Shown in pieces: positions 53,148-61,359 of a stretch of 64,000 nucleotides of DNA. How positions within the stretch are numbered: position 1 is the stretch's first letter; the number at the start of each line of letters is the position of its first letter. Made by a program: the position numbers and the translations under genes. The DNA is from Paenibacillus sp. 32352 (GTDB lineage Bacteria > Bacillota > Bacilli > Paenibacillales > NBRC-103111). Under the pieces are notes generated by a model. It saw only the letters and a program-made list of their open reading frames with translations. It was not told the origin of the DNA and did not search any database. The stretch is from assembly GCF_002042965.1 (NCBI RefSeq), contig NZ_MZNT01000008.1:186001-250000 (forward strand), read 5' to 3'.

Positions 53148-53717
53148 ATGCATCAGCAAAAGTCGGAAATCAGCCTGAGCAAATTTATGACGAGGCTGCT
53201 TCGGCATACGCCGGAGAGCCATGGCCTGAAGCTGGATCCGGAGGATGGCTCGTGTCCGTTCGATCAACTGGTTGCGGTCATTCAAGCAGAGCCGCGCTGG
53301 AGACGGGTAACGGCAGAGGACATAAGAACGGTAGTAGCCAATTCGGATAAACAGCGGTTCGAAATCCGCGGCGACCGGATCAGAGCCAGATACGGCCATA
53401 GTCACGATAAGGTTCAATATACTCCCGGCACGCCGCCGTCCGTATTATATCACGGAACGAATACAGAAGCTTTGCCTTCCATTCTGCGTGAAGGGCTCCG
53501 TCCGATGAACCGGAAGTACGTTCATTTGTCGGAGGGAACTCATTTTGCGGCCATGGCTGGAAGCCGCCGAGGTGAGCTTGTCATACTGACGATAGATACG
53601 GGCAAGGCGGAGTCTGAGGGCGTCGTATTTTATTATGCCGGCAATGAAGTATGGCTCGCAGATGCCGTGCCGGCTTCATGCTTTAAGGCTCTTGACGGCA
53701 AGGAGAGGGAAGGATAA
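53148..53717 (+). CDS. kptA: RNA 2'-phosphotransferase (Tpt1/KptA)
   Basis: The 189-residue enzyme has the N-terminal winged-helix 'SLSKFMTRLLRHTPESHGLKLD', 'RFEIRGDRIRARYGHS' and the ADP-ribosyl-transferase-like half 'PSVLYHGTNTEALPSILREGL' with 'YVHLSEG' and 'WLADAVP'. It moves a 2'-phosphate from RNA to NAD, giving ADP-ribose 1'',2''-cyclic phosphate. In bacteria it is linked to RNA repair, fitting the RlaP-like gene nearby. It starts after AAGGAAG and is followed by tatD 3 bases after its stop. Confidence 0.94.
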   Translation: MHQQKSEISLSKFMTRLLRHTPESHGLKLDPEDGSCPFDQLVAVIQAEPRWRRVTAEDIRTVVANSDKQRFEIRGDRIRARYGHSHDKVQYTPGTPPSVLYHGTNTEALPSILREGLRPMNRKYVHLSEGTHFAAMAGSRRGELVILTIDTGKAESEGVVFYYAGNEVWLADAVPASCFKALDGKEREG

Positions 53718-53720
53718 GAC

Positions 53721-54512
53721 ATGAATGAGAACATGATTGATATAGGTGTCAATCTGCTGCACCGTTCCTTCCAAGAGGATCGGGAGCAGGTGGTTGAGCG
53801 GGCCGCACAGGCCGGAGTGTCGCCGTTGATTATTACCGGCACGAGCCTCCGCAGCAGCCAGCAGGCTGCAAGCTATGCCGTACGGTTTCCGGGACAGCTG
53901 TACACTACGGCGGGCGTCCACCCTCATGATGCCAAAAGCTGCAGCGAATCGACCCTTCGTGATTTGAAGAAGCTTGCGGCGCTGCCGCATGTTGTGGCCA
54001 TTGGGGAGTGCGGTCTGGACTACAACCGCGATTTCTCCCCGCGCGATGTACAGAAGCGCTGGTTCGAGGAGCAGGCTGCTCTGGCCTGTGAGCTGCAGAT
54101 GCCGCTGTTTCTGCATGAGCGGGAGGCTCATCACGATTTTGCAGCGATACTTAAGCCATTCCGCGGCCGGCTGGGCAAGGCGGTGGTGCACTGTTTTACC
54201 GGCAGCTCCTACGAGCTTCGGACCTACTTGAATATGGGGTTCCACATCGGTATTACCGGTTGGATCTGCGATGAACGGCGGGGCAAGCATCTGCGCGAGC
54301 TGGTCAAATCCATTCCTCTTGATCGCTTGATGCTGGAGACGGACGCCCCTTTCCTTACCCCAAGGGATATGGAGCCTAAGCCGGCAAACGGGCGCAACGA
54401 GCCGGCATTTCTTCCGCATGTGGTGAAGGCGGTATCGGATTGCATCGGGCGAAGCCCGGAGGAAGTGGCTCAGGCGACGACGCAGACGGCCAGGCTGTTT
54501 TTTGACATCTAG
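53721..54512 (+). CDS. tatD: TatD family metal-dependent DNase
   Basis: The 263-residue TIM-barrel enzyme begins 'MIDIGVNLLHRSFQEDREQV' like E. coli TatD proper, which lacks the HxH motif of other family members; then 'TTAGVHPHDAK', 'AIGECGLDYNRDFSPRDVQKRWFEEQ', 'PLFLHEREAHHDF', 'VHCFTG' and 'LMLETDAPFLTPRDM' supply the metal ligands. It is a 3'-5' exonuclease linked to DNA repair. It is probably co-transcribed with kptA. Confidence 0.94.
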   Translation: MNENMIDIGVNLLHRSFQEDREQVVERAAQAGVSPLIITGTSLRSSQQAASYAVRFPGQLYTTAGVHPHDAKSCSESTLRDLKKLAALPHVVAIGECGLDYNRDFSPRDVQKRWFEEQAALACELQMPLFLHEREAHHDFAAILKPFRGRLGKAVVHCFTGSSYELRTYLNMGFHIGITGWICDERRGKHLRELVKSIPLDRLMLETDAPFLTPRDMEPKPANGRNEPAFLPHVVKAVSDCIGRSPEEVAQATTQTARLFFDI

Positions 54513-54625
54513 GGGGAGGCGGGCTTTGATCTATTAGGAAGACATGGTAAGATTAAACTTGATGTTTTCTCTGAAAAGCCGGATAATTAACCAATGGATA
54601 AAAATGATCAAAGGGGCACTGCCGC

Positions 54626-55858
54626 ATGAACTCATTGGACACAAATTTAGAAAAATACGCTGATCTTCTAGTCAAAATCGGGGTCAATATTCAACCGGGA
54701 CAAGTGTTGATGATTGAATCTCCGCTTGAGGTCGCACCATTAACCCGTTATATCGTCAAAAAAGCATACGAGGCCGGAGCCAAGTACGTTCAAGTCAATT
54801 GGGACGATGAAGCGGTGACACGCACTCGCTTCGAATATGCGCCGGAGGAATCGTTCGGCTTCTACCCGGAATGGACGGCGAAAATGATGGAGCAGCTGGC
54901 CGAAAGCGGCGGGGCGCTGTTAAATATTAAAGTACCGAATCCGGATTTGTACCAGGGCATCGATTCGCACAAAGTATCGACTGCTACGAAAGCGGCTTCC
55001 GTTGCGCGGCAAAAATTCCAGAGCTACGTTCGCAACAAAGCGTTCAGCTGGTGCCTGGTCAAGGCTCCGACTCAAGCATGGGCAGCCAAGGTATTCTCCG
55101 ACCTTCCGGAAGACGAGCAGGTGAACGCTATGTGGGAGACCTTGTTCAAGATCAACAGGGTAGATCAGGAGGATCCTGTAGCGGCTTGGCGTGAGCATAT
55201 CGAGAAGCTCAAACGCATGAGAGAGCGCTTGAATAACAAGAAGTACAAGCGGCTGCACTATAAGGCCACGGGAACCGATCTATCGGTAGAGCTGCCTGAA
55301 GGCCACCTGTGGTTCGGCGGCGAAAGCCTCAACGATCAAGGGATTGCCTTCGTAGCGAACATGCCGACGGAGGAAGTGTTCACGCTGCCGAAGCGGGATG
55401 GAGTTAATGGTACGGTGAGCAGTACAAAGCCGCTGAATTTGAACGGCAGACTGGTTGACCGGTTTTCATTCCGTTTTGAGAACGGCAGAGTCGTTGACTA
55501 TACGGCGGAGGTTGGTTTGGAATATCTCAAGGATTTGCTTGGCACCGATGAAGGGGCCAACTACTTGGGCGAGGTTGCGCTCGTTCCTTTTGACTCTCCG
55601 ATCTCCAATTTGAACCGAATCTTTTACAATACAGGTGTTGATGAGAACGCCTCCTGCCATTTTGCGCTTGGAAGCGCCTATCCGTTCACGCTGGAAAACG
55701 GCACGAAGCTGTCCAAAGAAGAATTGCTGCAACGCGGGGCTAACGTCAGCCTGACGCATGTCGATTTTATGATCGGCTGTGCGGAGCTGGAGATTGACGG
55801 AGAGCTTGCCGACGGTACGGTAGAGCCTGTATTCAGAAAAGGCAACTGGGCGTTGTAA
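54626..55858 (+). CDS. M29 family aminopeptidase (AmpS/AmpT type)
   Basis: The 410-residue cytoplasmic metallopeptidase has 'ADLLVKIGVNIQPGQVLMIESPLEVAPLTRYIVKKAYEAGAKYVQVNWDDE', 'LPEGHLWFGGESLNDQGIAFVANMPTEEVFTLPKRDGVNGTV', 'ASCHFALGSAYPF' and 'VSLTHVDFMIG', holding the Glu, His and Asp metal ligands. It removes N-terminal residues from peptides. Its terminator has been split by a MITE just downstream. Confidence 0.95.
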   Translation: MNSLDTNLEKYADLLVKIGVNIQPGQVLMIESPLEVAPLTRYIVKKAYEAGAKYVQVNWDDEAVTRTRFEYAPEESFGFYPEWTAKMMEQLAESGGALLNIKVPNPDLYQGIDSHKVSTATKAASVARQKFQSYVRNKAFSWCLVKAPTQAWAAKVFSDLPEDEQVNAMWETLFKINRVDQEDPVAAWREHIEKLKRMRERLNNKKYKRLHYKATGTDLSVELPEGHLWFGGESLNDQGIAFVANMPTEEVFTLPKRDGVNGTVSSTKPLNLNGRLVDRFSFRFENGRVVDYTAEVGLEYLKDLLGTDEGANYLGEVALVPFDSPISNLNRIFYNTGVDENASCHFALGSAYPFTLENGTKLSKEELLQRGANVSLTHVDFMIGCAELEIDGELADGTVEPVFRKGNWAL

Positions 55859-55877
55859 GCTGCACAAAAACCCTTGT

Positions 55878-56126
55878 CTATAGGGGGTTGTTGAGAAACC
55901 GAGTTTTGCGTGAACTTTGCTACATATGGAGGTGGGGTATGCCTCGGAGGAGTTTACGTCCGCCTTTGAAACCCGTGAAAATACCGCTAAATCTAATCAC
56001 ATTTCACGGGTTTCAACAGCTATGGGCTTTGTGTAGCAAAGCCTGCTTCGGAAGCCTGGCTGGAGGGGCATAACCCACCGGAGTATATCGGCATAGTTCA
56101 AGCTCTATAGGTTTCTCAACAACCAG
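55878..56126. mobile_element. 249-bp MITE inserted in a terminator, with 8-bp target duplication
   Basis: Terminal inverted repeats GGTTGTTGAGAAACC (55886-55900) and GGTTTCTCAACAACC (56110-56124) are perfect. Inside, GAAACCCGTGAAA (55968-55980) pairs with TTTCACGGGTTTC (56002-56014), and further flanking stretches are partly complementary, so the whole element is palindromic. The direct repeat ACCCTTGT flanks it (55870-55877 and 56127-56134). Removing the element and one copy restores a perfect 13-bp terminator stem. It encodes no protein. A partial second copy lies at 63949-64000 in opposite orientation. Confidence 0.8.
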
Positions 56127-56149
56127 ACCCTTGTTCAGCAAGGGTTTTT
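56127..56149 (+). terminator. Remaining terminator of the M29 aminopeptidase gene, interrupted upstream by the MITE
   Basis: ACCCTTG-TTCAG-CAAGGGT followed by TTTTG. The stem would extend to 13 bp with the CACAAAA sequence now 250 bases upstream, across the MITE. Confidence 0.7.
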
Positions 56150-56179
56150 GTACTAAATAAGTAAGAGGTGAAACGCTCG

Positions 56180-56653
56180 ATGGCTGCCAAAACGAACGCG
56201 AGCCGTATCCTGGATAAGCTCGGGATCGTCTACACGCTGCATGAATACGAGTGGGACGAGGACGATCTTGCCACATCGACAGTTGCGAAGAAGGTGGGTC
56301 TCCCCTGCGAGCAGCTGTACAAGACCCTGGTGCTGCGCGGTGATAAGACAGGCGTGGTGATGGCTTGCATCCCGGGAGACAAGGAACTCGATTTGAAGGC
56401 TATGGCCTCCGCAAGCGGGAACAAGAAGGTCGAGATGGTGCCTGTCAAAGATATCATGACGCTGAGCGGTTACATTCGCGGCGGGGTTTCCCCTTTGGGG
56501 GTCAAGAAGAAATATCCTTTGTATATCGATCGGTCTGTCGTGTCGAAAGATCCGGTAAGCATCAGCGCAGGGCGCCGCGGGCTGCAAATGTTCATAAAGG
56601 GAACCGATCTGGTCGAAGCTTGCGAGGGCATTTTATCGGAGCTTACGCACTAG
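56180..56653 (+). CDS. ybaK: Cys-tRNA(Pro)/Cys-tRNA(Cys) deacylase YbaK
   Basis: The 157-residue single-domain editing enzyme has 'ASRILDKLGIVYTLHEYEWDEDDLA', 'VFKTLVL'-type segment 'EQLYKTLVLRGDKTGVVMACIPGDKELDLKAMA', 'GYIRGGVSPLGVKKKYPLYIDRS' and 'SISAGRRGLQM'. It hydrolyses mischarged Cys-tRNA(Pro). ATG 56180 has AAGAGGTG at about 10 bases; GTG 56168 overlaps that site. Confidence 0.94.
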   Translation: MAAKTNASRILDKLGIVYTLHEYEWDEDDLATSTVAKKVGLPCEQLYKTLVLRGDKTGVVMACIPGDKELDLKAMASASGNKKVEMVPVKDIMTLSGYIRGGVSPLGVKKKYPLYIDRSVVSKDPVSISAGRRGLQMFIKGTDLVEACEGILSELTH

Positions 56654-56669
56654 ATCCTGCTTCCAATAC

Positions 56670-56705
56670 AGACTGCCCCGTTTAAGCCTTGGGCGGTCTT
56701 TTTTG
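56670..56705 (+). terminator. Terminator of ybaK
   Basis: AGACTGCCC (56670-56678) with GGGCGGTCT (56691-56699, one G-T pair), followed by T6. Confidence 0.85.
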
Positions 56706-56828
56706 CTATTCATTTATAGCTTGTACCTATAAAGTAAATCTGATTTATCTATTTTACAAACTAAGCTAACCCCTTCATACTATAGAGTAAAAGTTGATTT
56801 CCATTTTATTGAAATGAGGCGATGACCT

Positions 56829-57389
56829 GTGGGAACCATGTATGCTTCTCTTCTCCCCGAGCATGAGGCGTTTATTAAAAAGCAGCATATTTTCTTTGTC
56901 GGCTCCGCTCCGTTAAGTGCTGACGGCCACGTTAATATTTCCCCCAAAGGGCATGATGTGCTGCGGATATTGTCTCCTACGGAGGTGGCCTATCTGGATT
57001 TAACGGGTAGCGGGAATGAAACCAGCGCTCACCTGCTCGATAACGGCAGAATAACCTTGATGTTCATTGCCTTTGAAGGGGCGCCTATGATCCTGCGTCT
57101 GTATGGCCGCGGAAGGGTAATTTTGCCTGACATGCCGGAGTGGGATCCATTGATGGAGCGCTTCGACCCGCTGCCGGGCGCACGGCAAATCATCTACGCG
57201 GAGCTTCATGCAGTCAAAACCTCCTGCGGCTTCAGCGTGCCGTTCTTCGATTATACAGGGGAGCGCGAAACGCTGAAAAAGTGGGCGGAGCAAAAGGGGG
57301 AACAGGGACTTATCGCTTATCGCCAACAAAAAAATGCCGCCAGTATGGACGGAATCCTAACTCCATTGGGGCATAGCTTTCATGAATAA
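56829..57389 (+). CDS. Pyridoxamine 5'-phosphate oxidase-family protein
   Basis: The 186-residue FMN-binding split-barrel protein has 'MYASLLPEHEAFIKKQHIFFVGSAPLSADGHVNISPKGHDVLRILSPTEVAYLDLTGSGNETSAHLLDNGRITLMFIAFEGAPMILRLYGRG'. Family members bind FMN or F420 and act on small molecules, but most are uncharacterised. The GTG start follows GAGG at 9 bases; a single-gene unit between two terminators or convergent genes. Confidence 0.88.
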   Translation: MGTMYASLLPEHEAFIKKQHIFFVGSAPLSADGHVNISPKGHDVLRILSPTEVAYLDLTGSGNETSAHLLDNGRITLMFIAFEGAPMILRLYGRGRVILPDMPEWDPLMERFDPLPGARQIIYAELHAVKTSCGFSVPFFDYTGERETLKKWAEQKGEQGLIAYRQQKNAASMDGILTPLGHSFHE

Positions 57390-57434
57390 GCGTGAAAAGA
57401 CGGAAAAAAGGGGATAGGACGGGGCGTACCGTCC

Positions 57435-57623
57435 TTAACTGCGGACGATGGACTGCTGCGCCCGAGATGTACAGGGTTCTTCCGACAGCGCATCAAGCGT
57501 AATCGGCAAGTCCCTGTTTTTGATCTCGGCGCGGAGCAGCACAAGAAATTCTTCATCAAGCTGAAGCCGGACGGCTTCCAAATAGCAAAATATTAACTCC
57601 TTGTCTCTAAGCGTTGGATACAT
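57435..57623 (-). CDS. sda: Sda-like sporulation checkpoint protein (62 aa)
   Basis: Residues 5-40, 'LRDKELIFCYLEAVRLQLDE' then 'EFLVLLRAEIKNRDL', match the helical hairpin of Sda (LSDELLI.SY.KA..LNL..DFI.LI..EIKRRSL), which binds sporulation histidine kinases and blocks autophosphorylation. The C-terminal 22 residues extend beyond typical Sda. ATG with AAAGGAG at 10 bases. It overlaps the 3' end of the next gene upstream by 31 bases. Confidence 0.85.
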   Translation of the reverse strand: MYPTLRDKELIFCYLEAVRLQLDEEFLVLLRAEIKNRDLPITLDALSEEPCTSRAQQSIVRS

Positions 57624-57886
57624 TGCGATGCTTCTCCTTTTACATCATAGGCCTGCAAATGGATTTCGCTGTGTACGGAATCGGCAATATGCTTGAATTT
57701 GTAGGCTCTCCGCATAATTTCTCTCGACATTTCCTGAAGGAGCTGCTCGTTGGACAAGGAATCCAGAATCGACTGGATTTGCTCCTTGTTATTAAACAGC
57801 ACCGTCTGGATGGCAAGAGTCAAGCATTCCTCGTCATGGAAAGCGGCACTGGAAACAGGTCGATGAACTTCGAAAAAATTATTCAT
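57593..57886 (-). CDS. Small helical protein of unknown function upstream of sda (97 aa)
   Basis: Minus-strand frame with a good promoter (see 57925) and GTGGGG 5 bases before its ATG. The product is helical: 'FHDEECLTLAIQTVLFNNKEQIQSILDSLSNEQLLQEMSREIMRRAYKFKHIADSVHSE'. I recognise no family. Its 3' end overlaps the sda start, so the two are likely co-transcribed; a role near Sda in sporulation or stress is only a guess. Confidence 0.6.
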   Translation of the reverse strand: MNNFFEVHRPVSSAAFHDEECLTLAIQTVLFNNKEQIQSILDSLSNEQLLQEMSREIMRRAYKFKHIADSVHSEIHLQAYDVKGEASQCIQRLETRS

Positions 57887-57924
57887 GAAATCCCCACAAT
57901 TACCATTTTTATACTTTCAATTAT

Positions 57925-57953
57925 AGTATAATAAGATCATCAGATCAGCGCAA
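57925..57953 (-). promoter_or_regulatory. Promoter of the small-gene/sda operon
   Basis: On the minus strand TTGCGC (57953-57948), 17 bases, TATACT (57930-57925), about 40 bases before the start of the 97-residue gene. Confidence 0.6.
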
Positions 57954-58092
57954 AATGTTTGCACGAGTATACATTCTTTTTTGCATTTTCGTCAAAAAAA
58001 CGGTTCTAATAGGAAAAGAGACTGCATACCTGGAAGGGTCCATAATATACAATCTCTTTATGATTTGGTAAAATAATGAAAAATAGCACGAA

Positions 58093-58305
58093 TTAAATCC
58101 AAGGGCCGTAAGCACCGATTTTTCTTATGTAGTCGCTGGCTGATTGGGTAAATAATTTCATGACGGCTTGTCCTTCTGCAGCGGACAGAGACTTCGCTTC
58201 GAACCAATTGGCATCCTTAAACAGGTTCAAGACGTCTTGGGTGTCCATCTGTTTCAACGAGCGTACAACTTGATGCAATCCAGGAGAGTAAGTTACTGCT
58301 TGCAT
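58093..58305 (-). CDS. comX: ComX-like prepheromone (70 aa)
   Basis: The minus-strand ATG at 58305 has GAGGTG at 6 bases. The 70-residue product has a hydrophilic helical body with 'AKSLSAAEGQAVMKLFTQSASDYI' matching the 'L..EE..AL...F' pattern of ComX proteins, and ends 'KIGAYGPWI'. ComX pheromones are C-terminal peptides with an isoprenylated Trp; here Trp69 is second to last. Another Trp (DANWFEAK) is internal. The gene is divergent from a ComP-like kinase, and a ComQ-like isoprenyl transferase lies in the same locus, which is the strongest argument for the call. Confidence 0.7.
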   Translation of the reverse strand: MQAVTYSPGLHQVVRSLKQMDTQDVLNLFKDANWFEAKSLSAAEGQAVMKLFTQSASDYIRKIGAYGPWI

Positions 58306-58324
58306 GCTGATCACCTCGCTTCCG

Positions 58325-58378
58325 ACAATTATTTACAATTATTACAGGTTTATTATATCACAAAAAATTACAAATCAA
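58325..58378. promoter_or_regulatory. Divergent promoter region between comX and comP with tandem decamer
   Basis: ACAATTATT occurs twice in a row (58325-58333, 58335-58343). On the minus strand TATAAT (58357-58352) with TTGATT (58378-58373) upstream, 15 bases apart, is the likely comX promoter. A plus-strand TTTACA (58332-58337) may drive comP weakly. Confidence 0.4.
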
Positions 58379-58389
58379 GGGGAATTTTG

Positions 58390-60711
58390 GTGATTTATAA
58401 ATTTTTTTTTCGATTGGTCGTTGTTTTGTTTCTGATCATTCACCTATGGTTTGCCTATATCACCTTTCAGTACCCGTATCTTGGGATTACCTTAAAGAAG
58501 GGCATGCACGGAGAATGGGTCGTCACTAAGCTGGAAACGGAAAGCGCCAGTCTGGAAATGAATATACAGGTTGGAGATATCGTCAATCGAATCGATGGAA
58601 GACCCGCAGACGAGCATCCTACGGTCAAGAAATGGAGATTGGTGGAGCAGGCGAGGACACTGGAGCTGGAACGAAAAGGGGAGCCGTTGACCGTTGAGCT
58701 CAACAAGGGGAATGCTGCCAATCCTCCGATTATATTGCCGATTCTGGTAGAGCTCCTTTGCCTTTCCCTGGCCGGAATGCTCTACTGGAAGACGAGGCAT
58801 TCCCGGTCGGCGCGCTTTCTGTCGATAGTATTTCTAAACATCGGCTTCATCTTCGCCAGTATCGGCGCATCGCAAAGGGGAGATACATTGGGTAAAGTAG
58901 CCATGAGCTCGCTTATGATGCTGCTTCCCGTCGTTTTCTTGCATTTTTTGTTCGTATTTCTAAAGGAGAAGGCAGAAATCCAGTTCCCTTTCCGATTTCT
59001 GCGGTATTTGTACGGTACTTTCGCAATCCTGCTGCTGCCTGTATTGACCTTCAGCACGCCGAGATCATTCCTGTTCTATCAATACAGCATTCAGTTCGTT
59101 ATCACGTTCTTTTTGTTCGGCTTGCTGCTTAACTTCTTTTTTCTTGCCTATGTGTCTGTCAAATTTCGCAACGAGGTCTCCTACTTATCTACGATTATCC
59201 GAACGGTTTGGTGGGCGCTTGCCATCTCCTTCTTTCCGTTTGCCTTCTTGTCGTTTGTCCCTCAGCTTATGGGTGAAGACGGGATCAGCTCGCTGTATAC
59301 CTCATGGTTCGTACTGTTCTTCCCTATAGCCTTCACTTATTTGATAATGTCCAAGCAACTATACGATATTGATCTGGTCCTGCGCCGGTTTGCCTTTACG
59401 ACGGTTATTTCCATCATCCCGGCCTGTGTCATTGTATTGCTGACAGCCGTCATTTTTCGGCAGGCGGTAACGGTGCAGCACCTGCTGCTCAGCTTTATTT
59501 TTATCTTAATGCTGCTCTCCTTCGTCATGTATTCACTTGAATATTTCGCTACAAAATTGGAGGCGGTGATGTTCCCCAGGAAATACCACCTGCAAAACGC
59601 GCTCAAAAAAATCGCTGTCAATCTGCAATCGATCTCCAGCTTCCGCGAGCTGAAAGATATCATTCTGGTAGATATCGTGAATACGCTGCAGGTGTTTGGA
59701 GCCGCCATCGTGTTCAAATATAAGGACCGGATGGAGACGGTTCTGGAGGGGGATATCGAGCTTTCCGAGGTGGAATGGCTGACCTCATCGGAATCCATGG
59801 AGCACCCGTTCCTTCGGCGCTTTGAAATCAACCGCCATGAGGAATATACCAGCTATTTGATTATCGCCAGGAAAAGGACCAATACGTTTCTCGGCATGGA
59901 AGAGATCCAATGGTTGAATCTGATCATCTCGTATCTCGCCGTGAGCCTGGAAAATATGCATTTGATCAGCAAGCTGCATATGAGGCTTCAGCGGTTGGCC
60001 GCACAAATCCCTAACGAGGATGCTTCACAGGATTTCATCTGGTTCCGGAAGCTGATGTTCGAGCTTCAGGAGGCCGAGCGCAAGCGCATTGCAACCGATC
60101 TGCACGACACGACGCTGCAGGATTTGTTCTTCCTCAAGAAACGGTTCAGCTCGATAGTGGACAAGCTTAATTTTTCCAAGGAAGACATGGAGCGGATGAG
60201 GAACATCATCGACTATGTGGAAATCATTAATACGAATCTCCGCCAAAGCTGCTTCGAACTGCATCCGCATCTGCTGTATGAAATCGGACTGATTCGAACG
60301 ATACAAAAGGTGATTGACAACGAAAGCTCTCTCTGCCCGTTCCGGCTGGAATTTATCGCCGAGGGCGCCGAGCAGATTGAAGCGTGGGATATGGATTCGA
60401 AGCGCCATTTCTTCCGCATCGTTCAGGAGCTGCTGAACAATGCGAAGAAGCATTCGCAGGCATCCCGGGTCAGCATAGCGATAAAACAGGAGAACGACTG
60501 CATTCTGCTGACGTATGAGGATGACGGTGTCGGCTTTACTGTGTATAAGGTTAATGAGGCGGAGCTGGAGATCGGAGCATCCGGCACGGGCATGGAGCAA
60601 ATGAAGAGCCGCGTCCTGTATTTGGATGGGCAGATGGACTTCAGGACAGGCAGGGGGAAAGGGCTGCAAATATGGATTTCCGTACCATTAAAGGAGGTGC
60701 TGACCGCATGA
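58390..60711 (+). CDS. comP: ComP-like membrane sensor histidine kinase
   Basis: The GTG at 58390 with AAGGGG at 8 bases gives 773 residues, near the 769 of Bacillus ComP; the open frame upstream lies over comX. A membrane helix (about 5-25) is followed by a PDZ-like extracellular segment ('TLKKGMHGEWVVTKLETESAS...VGDIVNRIDGRPADEH'), then about seven helices (115-390), a GAF-like linker, HisKA_3 with the phospho-His in 'RKRIATDLHDTTLQDL' (His572) and HATPase 'NNAKKHSQASRV' and 'DDGVGF'. It likely senses the modified ComX and phosphorylates the ComA-like regulator encoded next. Confidence 0.85.
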   Translation: MIYKFFFRLVVVLFLIIHLWFAYITFQYPYLGITLKKGMHGEWVVTKLETESASLEMNIQVGDIVNRIDGRPADEHPTVKKWRLVEQARTLELERKGEPLTVELNKGNAANPPIILPILVELLCLSLAGMLYWKTRHSRSARFLSIVFLNIGFIFASIGASQRGDTLGKVAMSSLMMLLPVVFLHFLFVFLKEKAEIQFPFRFLRYLYGTFAILLLPVLTFSTPRSFLFYQYSIQFVITFFLFGLLLNFFFLAYVSVKFRNEVSYLSTIIRTVWWALAISFFPFAFLSFVPQLMGEDGISSLYTSWFVLFFPIAFTYLIMSKQLYDIDLVLRRFAFTTVISIIPACVIVLLTAVIFRQAVTVQHLLLSFIFILMLLSFVMYSLEYFATKLEAVMFPRKYHLQNALKKIAVNLQSISSFRELKDIILVDIVNTLQVFGAAIVFKYKDRMETVLEGDIELSEVEWLTSSESMEHPFLRRFEINRHEEYTSYLIIARKRTNTFLGMEEIQWLNLIISYLAVSLENMHLISKLHMRLQRLAAQIPNEDASQDFIWFRKLMFELQEAERKRIATDLHDTTLQDLFFLKKRFSSIVDKLNFSKEDMERMRNIIDYVEIINTNLRQSCFELHPHLLYEIGLIRTIQKVIDNESSLCPFRLEFIAEGAEQIEAWDMDSKRHFFRIVQELLNNAKKHSQASRVSIAIKQENDCILLTYEDDGVGFTVYKVNEAELEIGASGTGMEQMKSRVLYLDGQMDFRTGRGKGLQIWISVPLKEVLTA

Positions 60712-61358
60712 ACGGCTCAATGAGAGCACTTGTTGTTGATGATCATCCGGTAATGGCAAATGCGACCAAAGGAATTCTCGAGCGAATCAACGGGATTGAA
60801 GTTATTGGAACGGCAGGCAGCGGGGCCGCATGCCTGGACTTTGTAGATACGCATCGCCCCGACATCGTGCTGCTCGATTACCATTTGCCCGATAAGTTCG
60901 GCAGCATAGTCGCGAAGGAGATCAAGGGCCGTTATCCGGAGACGCATATCATCATTTTTACCGGAATTGATGTGGCGGATATGTATAATCATTTGCTTGA
61001 AATCGGGGTTAGCGGCATTATTTCCAAGGAATCCAGCGAGAGCGTCGTTCAGCATATGGTGAGATGCGTTATGGATCATTACACGGTTTTGCCGTTATCG
61101 CTGTACCACAATATGAGGCTGATGACGGGGCTGCCTGCGCAGGAGGTCGTACTGACGGAGGACGAAGTGCAAATCATGTCCATGCTGGTCAAAGGAGCGA
61201 CGCACGAACAGATTGCGGGTGAAATCTATGTGAGCAAACGATCGGTGGACAATTATTTGAAAAAAATTTACGGCAAGCTGGGAGTCAAGTCCAAGGTTCA
61301 AGCATTGGAGCAATTTGTGCAGAGCAAATATTATACGGATTCGAACAGGGGGGATTAG
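60708..61358 (+). CDS. comA: ComA-like response regulator (NarL/LuxR type)
   Basis: The 216-residue protein starts at ATG 60708 with GGAGGTG at 8 bases and overlaps the kinase stop by 4 bases (ATGA). The receiver domain has 'LVVDDHPVM' and phospho-Asp57 in 'DIVLLDYHLPD'; the LuxR HTH is 'LTEDEVQIMSMLVKGATHEQIAGEIYVSKRSVDNYLKKIYGKLGVKSK'. Length and layout match ComA. It is coupled to the comP-like gene; target genes are unknown, but ComA in Bacillus drives competence and surfactant genes. Confidence 0.88.
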   Translation: MNGSMRALVVDDHPVMANATKGILERINGIEVIGTAGSGAACLDFVDTHRPDIVLLDYHLPDKFGSIVAKEIKGRYPETHIIIFTGIDVADMYNHLLEIGVSGIISKESSESVVQHMVRCVMDHYTVLPLSLYHNMRLMTGLPAQEVVLTEDEVQIMSMLVKGATHEQIAGEIYVSKRSVDNYLKKIYGKLGVKSKVQALEQFVQSKYYTDSNRGD

Positions 61359-61359
61359 C

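Noticed and set aside
55888..56073. 61-codon frame inside the MITE
   Set aside because: The element is palindromic and non-coding; the frame has no ribosome site and no sense as a protein.
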